The notes under the pieces: generated by a model
What the model was told of the DNA's origin: nothing
Database searches by the model: none
The model's input: only the letters and a program-made list of their open reading frames with translations
Assembly (NCBI GenBank): GCA_002472405.1
Contig: DKRV01000002.1
Span: 1 to 44,699 of the forward strand
DNA: 44,699 bases
Reading direction: 5' to 3'
Source of the DNA: Clostridiales bacterium UBA7273
Lineage (GTDB): Bacteria > Bacillota > Clostridia > Oscillospirales > Oscillospiraceae
Shown: positions 7,354-14,375 of the stretch, one piece after another
How the letters are laid out: each line of letters begins with the position of its first letter
How positions within the stretch are numbered: position 1 is the first letter of the stretch
Position numbers and translations under genes: made by a program

Positions 7354-8688
7354 ATGAAGCTTGACAACAAACGCACCATATTGACGGGCCTTGCGTTCCT
7401 GTCCATCTGCGCGTTCTGGCAGATGTACAACAGCATCGTTCCACTTATACTGACCAACACATTCCACCTCAACGAGACGTATTCCGGCGCGATAATGGCG
7501 GCCGACAATGTGCTTGCGCTGTTTCTGCTGCCGCTGTTCGGCGCGATCTCGGACAAAACGCACACCAAGATCGGCAAGCGAATGCCGTTTATTCTTTTCG
7601 GCACCGGTCTTGCGATCATACTCATGAACCTGCTGCCGCTTATCGACAACAGCTATGCTGCAGCGCCGACAACCTTCAAGACCGTTTCGTTTGTGGTCGT
7701 TCTCGGCCTGCTGCTCGTTGCAATGGGCACCTATCGTTCCCCGGCGGTCGCGCTCATGCCGGACATTACGCCCAAGCCCCTGCGCAGCAAGGGCAACGCG
7801 ATCATAAACCTCATGGGCGCGCTCGGCGGCGTTATCTACCTCGGCGTTGCGGCGGTCATGTACCCCAACAGCAAGGTCGAGGGCCTTGCGCACGTCAACT
7901 ATCAGCCGCTGTTTATGGTCGTTTCGGCGATCATGTTTGTTGCCATAGCCGTGCTGTTTCTCACGATCAAGGAGCCGAAGCTCGTTGCCGAGCAGCAGAA
8001 GCTTGAGGCGCAGCATCCCGAGTGGAACCTCGCCGAGGATGACGGCAGCGGCAACGAGACCCTGCCCAAGCCCGTAAAGAAAAGCCTCATATTTCTGCTG
8101 TCGTCGATCTGCCTGTGGTTTGTCGGCTACAACGCGGTCGAAACCTGGTTTACGACCTACGTCAGCCAGGTCATGGGTCAGGCGCTGGGCGGCGCATCGA
8201 CCTGCCTGCTGATCGCGACCGGCGGCGCCGTTATCAGCTATATCCCCATCGGCGTTATCGCGTCCAAGGTCGGCAGAAAGCGCACCATCATGGCCGGCAT
8301 CATCCTGCTGGCTGCCTGCTTCGGCCTGGGCTACTTCCTGACGACGGCCTACAGCGAGATCAACGTTATCATGTTCATCGTGTTCGCGCTCGTCGGCCTT
8401 GCATGGGCGGCGATAAACGTAAACTCCCTGCCGATGGTCGTTGAGATGTGCCGCGGCTCGGATATCGGCAAATTCACCGGCTATTACTACACCTTCTCGA
8501 TGGTCGCGCAGGTCGTGACCCCGATCGTCGCAGGCTCGCTGATGCGCCATATAAGCTACACGGTGCTGTTCCCCTATGCCGCGCTGTTTGTCGCGCTCAG
8601 CTTCGTGACGATGATCTTCGTAAAGCATGGCGACAACAAGCCCGAGGCAAAGCGCGGCCTTGACGCATTCGAGGATCTGGACGACTGA
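7354..8688 (+). CDS. MFS transporter, GPH/SLC45-like
   Basis: A 444-aa polytopic membrane protein with about 12 hydrophobic segments. The first cytoplasmic loop, GAISDKTHTKIGKRMPFILFG, is the signature of GPH/SLC45-type sugar-cation symporters (D-x5-[TR]-x-GKRxPFI). The second half repeats it as IGVIASKVGRKRTIMAG. A central hydrophilic loop of about 40 residues follows TM6. It probably imports a glycoside, sugar or sugar-like compound. GGAGG lies about 15 bases and GCGGAG about 6 bases upstream. The stop TGA overlaps the next ATG (TGATG), so the two genes are translationally coupled. Confidence 0.85.
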   Translation: MKLDNKRTILTGLAFLSICAFWQMYNSIVPLILTNTFHLNETYSGAIMAADNVLALFLLPLFGAISDKTHTKIGKRMPFILFGTGLAIILMNLLPLIDNSYAAAPTTFKTVSFVVVLGLLLVAMGTYRSPAVALMPDITPKPLRSKGNAIINLMGALGGVIYLGVAAVMYPNSKVEGLAHVNYQPLFMVVSAIMFVAIAVLFLTIKEPKLVAEQQKLEAQHPEWNLAEDDGSGNETLPKPVKKSLIFLLSSICLWFVGYNAVETWFTTYVSQVMGQALGGASTCLLIATGGAVISYIPIGVIASKVGRKRTIMAGIILLAACFGLGYFLTTAYSEINVIMFIVFALVGLAWAAINVNSLPMVVEMCRGSDIGKFTGYYYTFSMVAQVVTPIVAGSLMRHISYTVLFPYAALFVALSFVTMIFVKHGDNKPEAKRGLDAFEDLDD

Positions 8689-9269
8689 TGAGGATCTGCA
8701 TTTTCGGCGCGTCCGGCCGTGAGCTGGACGCACGCTACTACACCGAGGCCGAGGCCGTAGGCCAGCTGATCGGCGAAAACGGCGACAGCATCGTTTTCGG
8801 CGGCGGCGCGGAAGGCCTCATGGGCGCGTGCGCGCGCGGAGTGAGCGCGGCAGGCGGAGACATCGTCGGCATAGCGCCGCGATTTTTCGATGAGCCGGGC
8901 ATACTGTACGATAAGTGCAGCCGCATGATATTCACCGAAACCATGCGCGAGCGCAAGCAGCGCATGCAGGAGGAGTCCGACGCATGCATCGTCCTGCCCG
9001 GCGGCATCGGCACGCTCGAGGAGTTTTTCGAGATCCTCACGCTCAAGCAGCTCGGCCGGGATGACCGTGCCATTGTTCTGCTCAACACCCTCGGCGCGTT
9101 CGACGCGATGCTTCGCATGCTCGAAGAGCTTGCCGAGCGTCGATTTATGTCGAAAAACTGCCTGGAGCTGTATTTCGTGGCCGGTACGCCCGAGCAGGCG
9201 ATGGACTATCTGGCCGGCTATGTTCCGCAGAAGGGCAGCATCCGCAGGCTTGAGGATTATAATAAGTAA
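8688..9269 (+). CDS. LOG-family Rossmann protein (nucleoside 5'-monophosphate phosphoribohydrolase type)
   Basis: 193 aa. It has the family signatures: a Rossmann start MRICIFGASG, GGGAEGLMGA (about 38-47), MRERK (86-90) and PGGIGTLEE (104-112). Characterised relatives cleave cytokinin riboside 5'-monophosphate or other nucleoside monophosphates into base and ribose-5-phosphate. The four-motif set is complete, so an active enzyme is likely. The start codon overlaps the stop of the upstream MFS gene, which suggests coupled expression. Whether its substrate is related to what the transporter carries is not known. Confidence 0.88.
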   Translation: MRICIFGASGRELDARYYTEAEAVGQLIGENGDSIVFGGGAEGLMGACARGVSAAGGDIVGIAPRFFDEPGILYDKCSRMIFTETMRERKQRMQEESDACIVLPGGIGTLEEFFEILTLKQLGRDDRAIVLLNTLGAFDAMLRMLEELAERRFMSKNCLELYFVAGTPEQAMDYLAGYVPQKGSIRRLEDYNK

Positions 9270-9273
9270 AGTT

Positions 9274-9300
9274 TGGCTGTGTGGCATATGCTACACAGCC
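9274..9300 (+). terminator. Hairpin after the LOG gene, weak terminator
   Basis: GGCTGTGT (9274-9281) pairs with ACACAGCC (9293-9300) with the loop GGCATATGCT (9282-9291), followed by TGTTT. The T-run is short, so termination may be partial. It lies 4 bases past the LOG stop. Confidence 0.55.
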
Positions 9301-9358
9301 TGTTTGATGTCGGGTATATCATAGTTTCGCAAAGTGAAATAAAACGGAGGCAATGAAA

Positions 9359-10003
9359 ATGATACGCAGAGTTATTCAGATAGACAAGGAAAAGTGCAAC
9401 GGCTGCGGCAAGTGCGTCCACGCATGCCACGAGGGTGCGATCGGGCTGGTCGGCGGCAAGGCGCAGCTCATGCGCGACGATTACTGCGACGGTCTGGGCG
9501 ATTGCCTGCCCAACTGCCCGACGGGCGCGATAAGCTTCATCGAGCGCGAGGCCGCGGCATATGACGAGGCGGCGGTAAAGGCCGCGCAGAACGCAAAAAA
9601 GCAGGCGGTTTCCGGCTGCCCCGGCTCTGCGCCGCACGGCGTTGAGTACGTAGATGCGTCGCAGCTTCGCAACTGGCCCGTGCAGATCCGGCTTGCGCCT
9701 GTCAAGGCCGCGTATTTTGACGGTGCGGATCTGCTCGTCGCCGCCGATTGCAGCGCCTATGCATGCGGCAGCTTCCACGCCGATTTCATGAAAGGCCGCG
9801 TTACCCTCATCGGCTGCCCGAAGCTCGACCCCGTCGATTATGCCGAGAAGCTCGGCGAGATCCTCGCCGCAAACGATATAAAGTCCGTCACCCTCACGCG
9901 CATGCAGGTGCCCTGCTGCGGCGGACTTGAGCACGCCCTTCAGCGCGCCATCGCTGCCACCGGCAAAAAAATCCCCCTCCACGTTTTTGTGGTGGCGAAT
10001 TGA
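9359..10003 (+). CDS. Ferredoxin-domain 4Fe-4S protein with Cys-rich C-terminal region
   Basis: 214 aa from the ATG at 9359 (GGAGG 8 bases upstream; the ATG at 9353 is only 2 bases from it). The N-terminal ferredoxin domain has a complete CNGCGKCVHACHEGA motif. A second motif, CDGLGDCLPNCPTGA, has one cysteine of the usual four replaced, as is common in this clostridial family. The region after about residue 80 carries further conserved cysteines: GCPGSAPHG, ADCSAYACG, IGCPKLD and PCCGG. The whole resembles small clostridial iron-sulfur proteins predicted to take part in electron transfer; the function is unproven. The final residues and stop (GCG AAT TGA) come from the end of a repeat element. 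Confidence 0.82.
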   Translation: MIRRVIQIDKEKCNGCGKCVHACHEGAIGLVGGKAQLMRDDYCDGLGDCLPNCPTGAISFIEREAAAYDEAAVKAAQNAKKQAVSGCPGSAPHGVEYVDASQLRNWPVQIRLAPVKAAYFDGADLLVAADCSAYACGSFHADFMKGRVTLIGCPKLDPVDYAEKLGEILAANDIKSVTLTRMQVPCCGGLEHALQRAIAATGKKIPLHVFVVAN

Positions 10004-10107
10004 CGCAGCTACGGATTCATCCGTTCCGCTTGTCACGGTTTTGCCTGCATCCACCGGTCGGGAAACAGAAAAAATGTATCGGTACAGATTGGATGCGCCA
10101 CTGAAAA
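9984..10107. repeat. Short repeat element overlapping the end of the 4Fe-4S gene
   Basis: The left end, TTTTTGTGGTGGCGAATTGA, is a variant of the family end and contains the gene's stop codon. The right end is GGATGCGCCACTGAAAA. The interior has a half copy of the ATCCGTTCC palindrome and the CACCGGTCGGG segment seen also at 41440 and 41545. Confidence 0.75.
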
Positions 10108-10189
10108 GCAGGGGCGAGCATTGGAGGCACTCACTTAACGACAGTTCAAATTAACTGGTTTTAGTGGCGTCTTCAAGCGGTGCCAACAG

Positions 10190-10231
10190 AAAGACCACAT
10201 CTTTGGAGTAAAGTCCTTGGATGTGGTCTTT
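10190..10231. terminator. Terminator-like hairpin between converging units
   Basis: AAAGACCACATC pairs with GATGTGGTCTTT, a 12-bp arm with an 18-base loop, followed by CTTCATTTT. It probably ends the plus-strand iron-sulfur gene and the decayed minus-strand cluster. Confidence 0.75.
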
Positions 10232-10233
10232 CT

Positions 10234-10502
10234 TCATTTTATGATAGCTACTATCAGAGCTGCAATAGAGATTAGCACAGGAACAAGGAATTTGCCCCAT
10301 TCAAAAGCAAGATGTCGGCGGTATTTTGCGATCTCTTGTTTTTTATTCTGAAAATAAACCTTCCCAGCGTATGTTGGTCTAATAATGTATTCCCATCCAG
10401 TCAAAGAAGCCAATCCTCATCCGAAGCATAGTTCTCAGCGTTTTTGCGGATGTCATGCAGGAGACTTTCATATGCTTCTTCGGAAAAATAGCTAAGCAAC
10501 AT
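10234..10502 (-). pseudogene. Frameshifted remnant of a small membrane-protein gene
   Basis: The minus strand starts well: GGAGG then ATG at 10502 gives MLLSYFSEEAYESLLHDIRK and continues to a TGA at 10403. From about 10413 a different frame encodes GWEYIIRPTYAGKVYFQ..., ending in a membrane segment (FLVPVLISIAALIVAIIK) and a stop at 10234. The two pieces would fit one reading frame with one indel near 10405-10415, or they may be the ends of two genes fused by a deletion. No family was named with confidence. Its AT-rich, lysine-rich composition differs from the neighbouring genes, which fits acquired DNA. Confidence 0.55.
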
Positions 10503-10733
10503 CAGTCAACACCTCCGATCATCTGTGTTTCTCCGTTGTTTACGTCACTGTCAAGCGTATATTTGAAGCTTCTGAGTGCGTCCAAGATCTGCTTTGCAGC
10601 AGACATTCAGCGACAGGCGCAAGCCCTCCGCATTCGATAGGCTTACCTGTATGCCTGTTAAATTGAGAGTGTCGGCTTCAATGACCGATTTGTAAAAATC
10701 AAAGATGGCGATAGCCGTTTTGCCGGAGAGCAT
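10502..10733 (-). pseudogene. Decayed upstream gene fragment(s) on the minus strand
   Basis: One frame (10733-10551) gives MLSGKTAIAIFDFYKSVIEA and continues to NAEGLRLSLNV. An overlapping frame starting at ATG 10606 gives MSAAKQILDALRSFKYTLDS... and stops at 10502, sharing TGATG with the next start. The coupling of starts and stops suggests a former operon. The first fragment faintly recalls the region before the ATPase domain of some clostridial sensor kinases, but this is a weak impression. Neither frame is a convincing complete gene. Confidence 0.4.
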
Positions 10734-10762
10734 AGAGAGAACTATCTACTGCAACGCTGGGC

Positions 10763-11155
10763 ATGATTCTGTGCGGCAAATATCCCCTTGAGTATTACGG
10801 CGGCGGTGACCCGTCTGAGTATAATTTCATGGATCAGTCGGCCTTTGTCGGCTTTATTGCAGTTGCCGTTGTTTTGGCAATCCTGTATGTCCTGCCGTTC
10901 ATCTTCTCCAAGAAGCTGAGGCCGGGCTGGCTGTTATTTACTCTGGTCATTTTCATCCTTGACACGCTGTTCATGCTCATCGATGTCGGTGTCCAGTCCG
11001 ACATGCTCGTCGACTACCTGTTCCATATATGGGTCATTGTGAGCCTCTTCATCGGCGTAAGCGCAGGCTACAAGCTCAAGAAGTTGCCGTCCGAAGAGGA
11101 AGAGCAGCCGGAGTGGGAGCAGCCCGTCAGCTGCACGAACACATTCGAGGACTGA
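10763..11155 (+). CDS. Small membrane protein of unknown function (possibly 5'-truncated)
   Basis: 130 aa with three hydrophobic segments: about 28-47 (FVGFIAVAVVLAILYVLPFI), 56-72 (LLFTLVIFILDTLFML) and 84-101 (LFHIWVIVSLFIGVSAG). The tail is acidic (LPSEEEEQPEWEQP). No ribosome site is visible before the ATG at 10763, and the upstream DNA is decayed. The first residues (ILCGKYPLEYYGGGDPSEYN) look like the middle of a protein, so the gene may have lost its 5' end. It ends at a strong terminator at 11166. No family was recognised. Confidence 0.6.
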   Translation: MILCGKYPLEYYGGGDPSEYNFMDQSAFVGFIAVAVVLAILYVLPFIFSKKLRPGWLLFTLVIFILDTLFMLIDVGVQSDMLVDYLFHIWVIVSLFIGVSAGYKLKKLPSEEEEQPEWEQPVSCTNTFED

Positions 11156-11165
11156 GCTTAAAATT

Positions 11166-11202
11166 AAAATCGACAAGTCGAAAAACGACTTGTCGATTTT
11201 TT
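11166..11202. terminator. Bidirectional terminator between converging genes
   Basis: AAAATCGACAAGTCG pairs with CGACTTGTCGATTTT around a short A-rich loop. A and T runs on both sides let it end the plus-strand small membrane gene and the minus-strand regulator, whose stop overlaps its edge. Confidence 0.92.
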
Positions 11203-12460
11203 ACTGCTTATTTGAATGAGAGGGGAACGCCCGTATCGTGCAGCACAGCCACAAGCGCTCGTAGGTCTCGCGGTCAGACAGGTCTGCCTGCATGATCTCC
11301 TCGCACTTTTTGATGCGGTACATGAGTGAGTTGCGGTGGACATAGAGCTTGGCCGCGGCCTTTGTCATGTCGCAGCGCTCAAAGATATAACAGCACAGCG
11401 ACTGGTAGTAGTCCGAGGAGTTTTCCTTGTCAAAATCGATGAGCCGCTTAAGCTCCGGCACGACAAGACTCTCGGGGTAAATATTGTCGTAGCCGTGACG
11501 GAGAATTATCTCTGCGAAGTAATCAAAAAACGAATGGATGCAGTTGCGGCCACCCTGCTCGATGCCGTGTTCCAACGCCAGCCGCGCCTGCTCGATGTAA
11601 GCGTCACGTTTCTCGAGATCGGCAAAGGTGCCCGAAGCGCCGCAGATAAACGCGGCCTTGGCCGAGGCCTCGGCTTTGATATCCGACAGTATCTGTTCAC
11701 GCATCGCATCGTCATTAATGTTTTGAAACAGCATGTACATGTCGTCGGACTTGTTGACATACAGCATGTTCGGGTGGAGTATCTTGATGCTGCTGACGAT
11801 GTTTTGCAGCCTGCCGACACTTATCTCGTCGGTATGCATTGCAACGACCATGTAGCCCGGGTTAAGGCCGACATTTTTGTAAAACGCCGTACTCGTCAGA
11901 AGCTGGATGGGCGCGTCGGTGTTTTCAAGAAGCACACGGGCAGCAATCAGCCTGTCGGGCGCAGAGCCCATGGGCTGGCGACGCATCTTGCCGCCGAGGA
12001 ATATCTCAACCGCGGTCTTGACTACACCGTTGAGCTTGAGTGCAAAATCCAGCTTTTCCCGCTCACGATACATGACCGAGCAGCAGCCTTCAATGCTGTT
12101 GCCCAGATACACCGAGCATGTCGTCTGCGGATACTCAATATTTACGCCCCAGGTGACATCGATAGGCTCGCCTGCGGCAGACATTTTGTCGGTAAAGCCC
12201 TCGCCAAAGTAATAGTCGATAACGGTTTCGGGAGCGGCAGCACCTGTGGTGATGAGCGCTTGCCAGAGCGGGTCGGGGCAGGGGTAGGGGCCGCCGTATG
12301 CAATCAGATGAAAAGCAATGTCGGTCACAATGACCGGCATGTTGTAGCGCATATAGATCTTCTGAAGAAAAATATTCAAGTCATCTGTCTGCGGTATGAG
12401 CTCCATTATATATTTGTAGACATCGTCGCCGGCATTCTTGTCGATGTACCTGTTTGCCAT
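11201..12460 (-). CDS. PucR/CdaR-type transcriptional regulator
   Basis: 419 aa. The C-terminal region (about 355-405, KAAAKLYVHRNSLMYRIKKCEEIM) is the PucR-type helix-turn-helix (HTH_30), whose NSLxYRIKK core is characteristic. The preceding 350 residues resemble the sensory part of CdaR/PucR regulators and contain no other known catalytic motif. GGAGG lies about 9 bases before the ATG. It is transcribed away from the six-gene operon starting at 12997 across a 536-base gap, the usual arrangement for a local activator of catabolic genes. It probably responds to the operon's substrate or an intermediate. Confidence 0.85.
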   Translation of the reverse strand: MANRYIDKNAGDDVYKYIMELIPQTDDLNIFLQKIYMRYNMPVIVTDIAFHLIAYGGPYPCPDPLWQALITTGAAAPETVIDYYFGEGFTDKMSAAGEPIDVTWGVNIEYPQTTCSVYLGNSIEGCCSVMYREREKLDFALKLNGVVKTAVEIFLGGKMRRQPMGSAPDRLIAARVLLENTDAPIQLLTSTAFYKNVGLNPGYMVVAMHTDEISVGRLQNIVSSIKILHPNMLYVNKSDDMYMLFQNINDDAMREQILSDIKAEASAKAAFICGASGTFADLEKRDAYIEQARLALEHGIEQGGRNCIHSFFDYFAEIILRHGYDNIYPESLVVPELKRLIDFDKENSSDYYQSLCCYIFERCDMTKAAAKLYVHRNSLMYRIKKCEEIMQADLSDRETYERLWLCCTIRAFPSHSNKQ

Positions 12461-12996
12461 ATAAAAACGCCTCCGTTTAACGGTTTATCAAGGGAGCTTT
12501 GCTGCATCGGCTGATAAAAGATTAGCAAATTATTATCGATTTTTCAAGTAAGCTGCACACAATTTGTATGATTGCAAAAATACAGCGTTAATAGTTTTAC
12601 AAAATTAACAGTGCATTTAGACAAACTATGTGATATAATTAAAATTTTACGAGTTCTTAATGCCAAAACCGCAACAAGATATTGTCACTAATTTAACAGA
12701 TTATAACCAAATATAAGAATTTACTGTCAAAGCAGCACCAAAGCTTGTAAAAAAGCGACGGTGCTGCTTTTATTTCCCTCAGATATTTCCTGATTTTTCT
12801 TTGTGCAAATGATAAATCACGATTGACACTTTTTTGGCGAAATGCAGTTGAACAGAGGCAAAAAAGCATGCTAAAGTCTTAACAAAGGCAGCACGGTGGA
12901 GCTGTTTCGACGGGAACGGCAGAGAGACCTTAACGCTGCGGCACTTGCAAGCGTCAATTTCAACCGAATAAAAAATGTATAAAGGAGTTTGAAACA
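12461..12996. promoter_or_regulatory. Divergent regulatory region with an orphan terminator-like hairpin
   Basis: No gene is seen. A TATAAT at 12634-12639 is a likely -10 for plus-strand transcription, with no good -35. Downstream, AAAGCAGCACC (12729-12739) pairs with GGTGCTGCTTT (12760-12770) followed by TATTT. This terminator-like hairpin stands 225 bases before the operon's first start codon. Sequence between the -10 and the operon could therefore be a leader subject to attenuation, or a separate small RNA. A second GGCAGCACGG segment at about 12882 could compete with the hairpin arm. Confidence 0.45.
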
Positions 12997-14283
12997 ATGC
13001 AAAAAAGCGGACTCGTAAAAAGCAGCAAATACGCATGGGTCGTATTGATACTGCTTGTACTCATGCAGTTTGTATATGCCGGCATCACGCTGAGCACCGT
13101 TACCCTGTACATGGAGCCCATCCTCAATGCACATCCCGAGGTATCCCGCACAGCATATGCTCTGACCATCACACTTAACGGCGGCGCAAACGCCATAGTA
13201 AGTATCTTCTTCGGCAAGCTCGTTGATAAGTTCGGCCTCAAGAAGATGATTTCGTTCTGCTCGATCCTGATGATCGTCGGCGTTATTCTGTACGCAAACG
13301 GCACCGCCATCTGGATGTTCTACCTCGCAGCTATCCTTCAGGGCATCTCCCTTTGCTTCTGCTCGGGCGCATCCTGCTCGATCATATTCAGCAAGTGGTT
13401 TGCCCACTCCACCGGCACCCTGCTTTCCGCGACCGCTATCGGCTCCGGCCTTGCAGGCGTTATCTTCAGCCCGATAGTCTCCAACTGGATCAATACCATC
13501 GGCTGGACCACCTCCCTCTACATCAACTGCGCTATCGTTGTTTTCACCGCTATCGTCCTCATAGTGTTCCTCAAGGACAGCCCTGAGAAGTACGGCGTAA
13601 AGCCCATGTGGAACGACAAGGTCAAGATCGCCGACGAAAGCGGCGCGATCATCCCCTACGGCGTAACCGCCAAGGAAGCATACAAGTCCGTGCAGTTCTG
13701 GTGCGGAACTATAGGCATCGGCCTGTTCGGCCTCATCATCTACGGCGCAATATGCAACATCGCAATTTTCTCCTCCGACCTCGGCTATGACGGCGGCGTG
13801 ATGCTGTCTGTCATGTACGCAGCAAACATTGTGCTGCAGCTGCCGTTCGGCATCCTCGCCGACAAGCTTGGCATCCGTACCTGCATGGTCGCGTACTCGA
13901 TCATGGCTATCGCATCGGTGTTCATCTATGCTACCGCACCTGCCATCGGCATGATGTATTTCGGCACCATCCTTCTCGGCGGCTCGTTCTGCATCCTCAA
14001 AGCAACCCTCCCCGTTTACACCCTGCAGATCTTCGGCAACCGCGCACAGGGTCAGATCATGGGCATCATGATCGCCGTTATGAACTGCGGTGTTGCCTTC
14101 GGTATGCCCGTACTGAACGCTGCATATGACATCACCGGCTCTTACAGCGGCATGTTCAAGCTCTTCGGCTTCCTCGGCATCGTCCTCGCTATCATGATCT
14201 TCGTCGGCTGCAAGCCCATCAAGAAGGTCGTTGACGAGAAGAAGGCCATCGAATCAGGCGAGAAAGCAAGCGCAAACGCATAA
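12997..14283 (+). CDS. MFS transporter of the reductive operon
   Basis: A 428-aa membrane carrier with about 12 hydrophobic segments. The first inter-helix loop, GKLVDKFGLKKMISFCS, is the MFS motif A. The second half repeats it as GILADKLGIRTCMVAYS. The overall form resembles OFA-type carriers, which include anion exchangers and the bile-acid-operon transporter type. AAAGGAG lies about 9 bases before the ATG. As first gene of an operon with an enoate reductase and dehydrogenases, it likely imports the substrate or exports the reduced product. A hairpin follows it at 14300. Confidence 0.85.
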   Translation: MQKSGLVKSSKYAWVVLILLVLMQFVYAGITLSTVTLYMEPILNAHPEVSRTAYALTITLNGGANAIVSIFFGKLVDKFGLKKMISFCSILMIVGVILYANGTAIWMFYLAAILQGISLCFCSGASCSIIFSKWFAHSTGTLLSATAIGSGLAGVIFSPIVSNWINTIGWTTSLYINCAIVVFTAIVLIVFLKDSPEKYGVKPMWNDKVKIADESGAIIPYGVTAKEAYKSVQFWCGTIGIGLFGLIIYGAICNIAIFSSDLGYDGGVMLSVMYAANIVLQLPFGILADKLGIRTCMVAYSIMAIASVFIYATAPAIGMMYFGTILLGGSFCILKATLPVYTLQIFGNRAQGQIMGIMIAVMNCGVAFGMPVLNAAYDITGSYSGMFKLFGFLGIVLAIMIFVGCKPIKKVVDEKKAIESGEKASANA

Positions 14284-14299
14284 ACACGCACCACAGGCT

Positions 14300-14319
14300 G
14301 TCGGCTCATTCGAGCCGAC
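14300..14319 (+). promoter_or_regulatory. Intercistronic hairpin without T-run
   Basis: GTCGGCTC, loop ATTC, GAGCCGAC: a perfect 8-bp stem between the transporter and reductase genes. There is no T-run, so it is unlikely to terminate; a role in mRNA processing or stability is more likely. Confidence 0.6.
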
Positions 14320-14375
14320 GGTCGGGACGACGATATTTAGCAAACAAGAAAAAACAAGCAAAGGAGCATATCAAA

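Noticed and set aside
7267..8733. Minus-strand frame of 488 codons opposite the MFS gene
   Set aside because: Charged, low-complexity translation with no family resemblance; the plus strand encodes a clear MFS carrier.
12840..12996. A riboswitch before the reductive operon
   Set aside because: I could not match the sequence to any known riboswitch core; only a terminator-like hairpin further upstream is supported.
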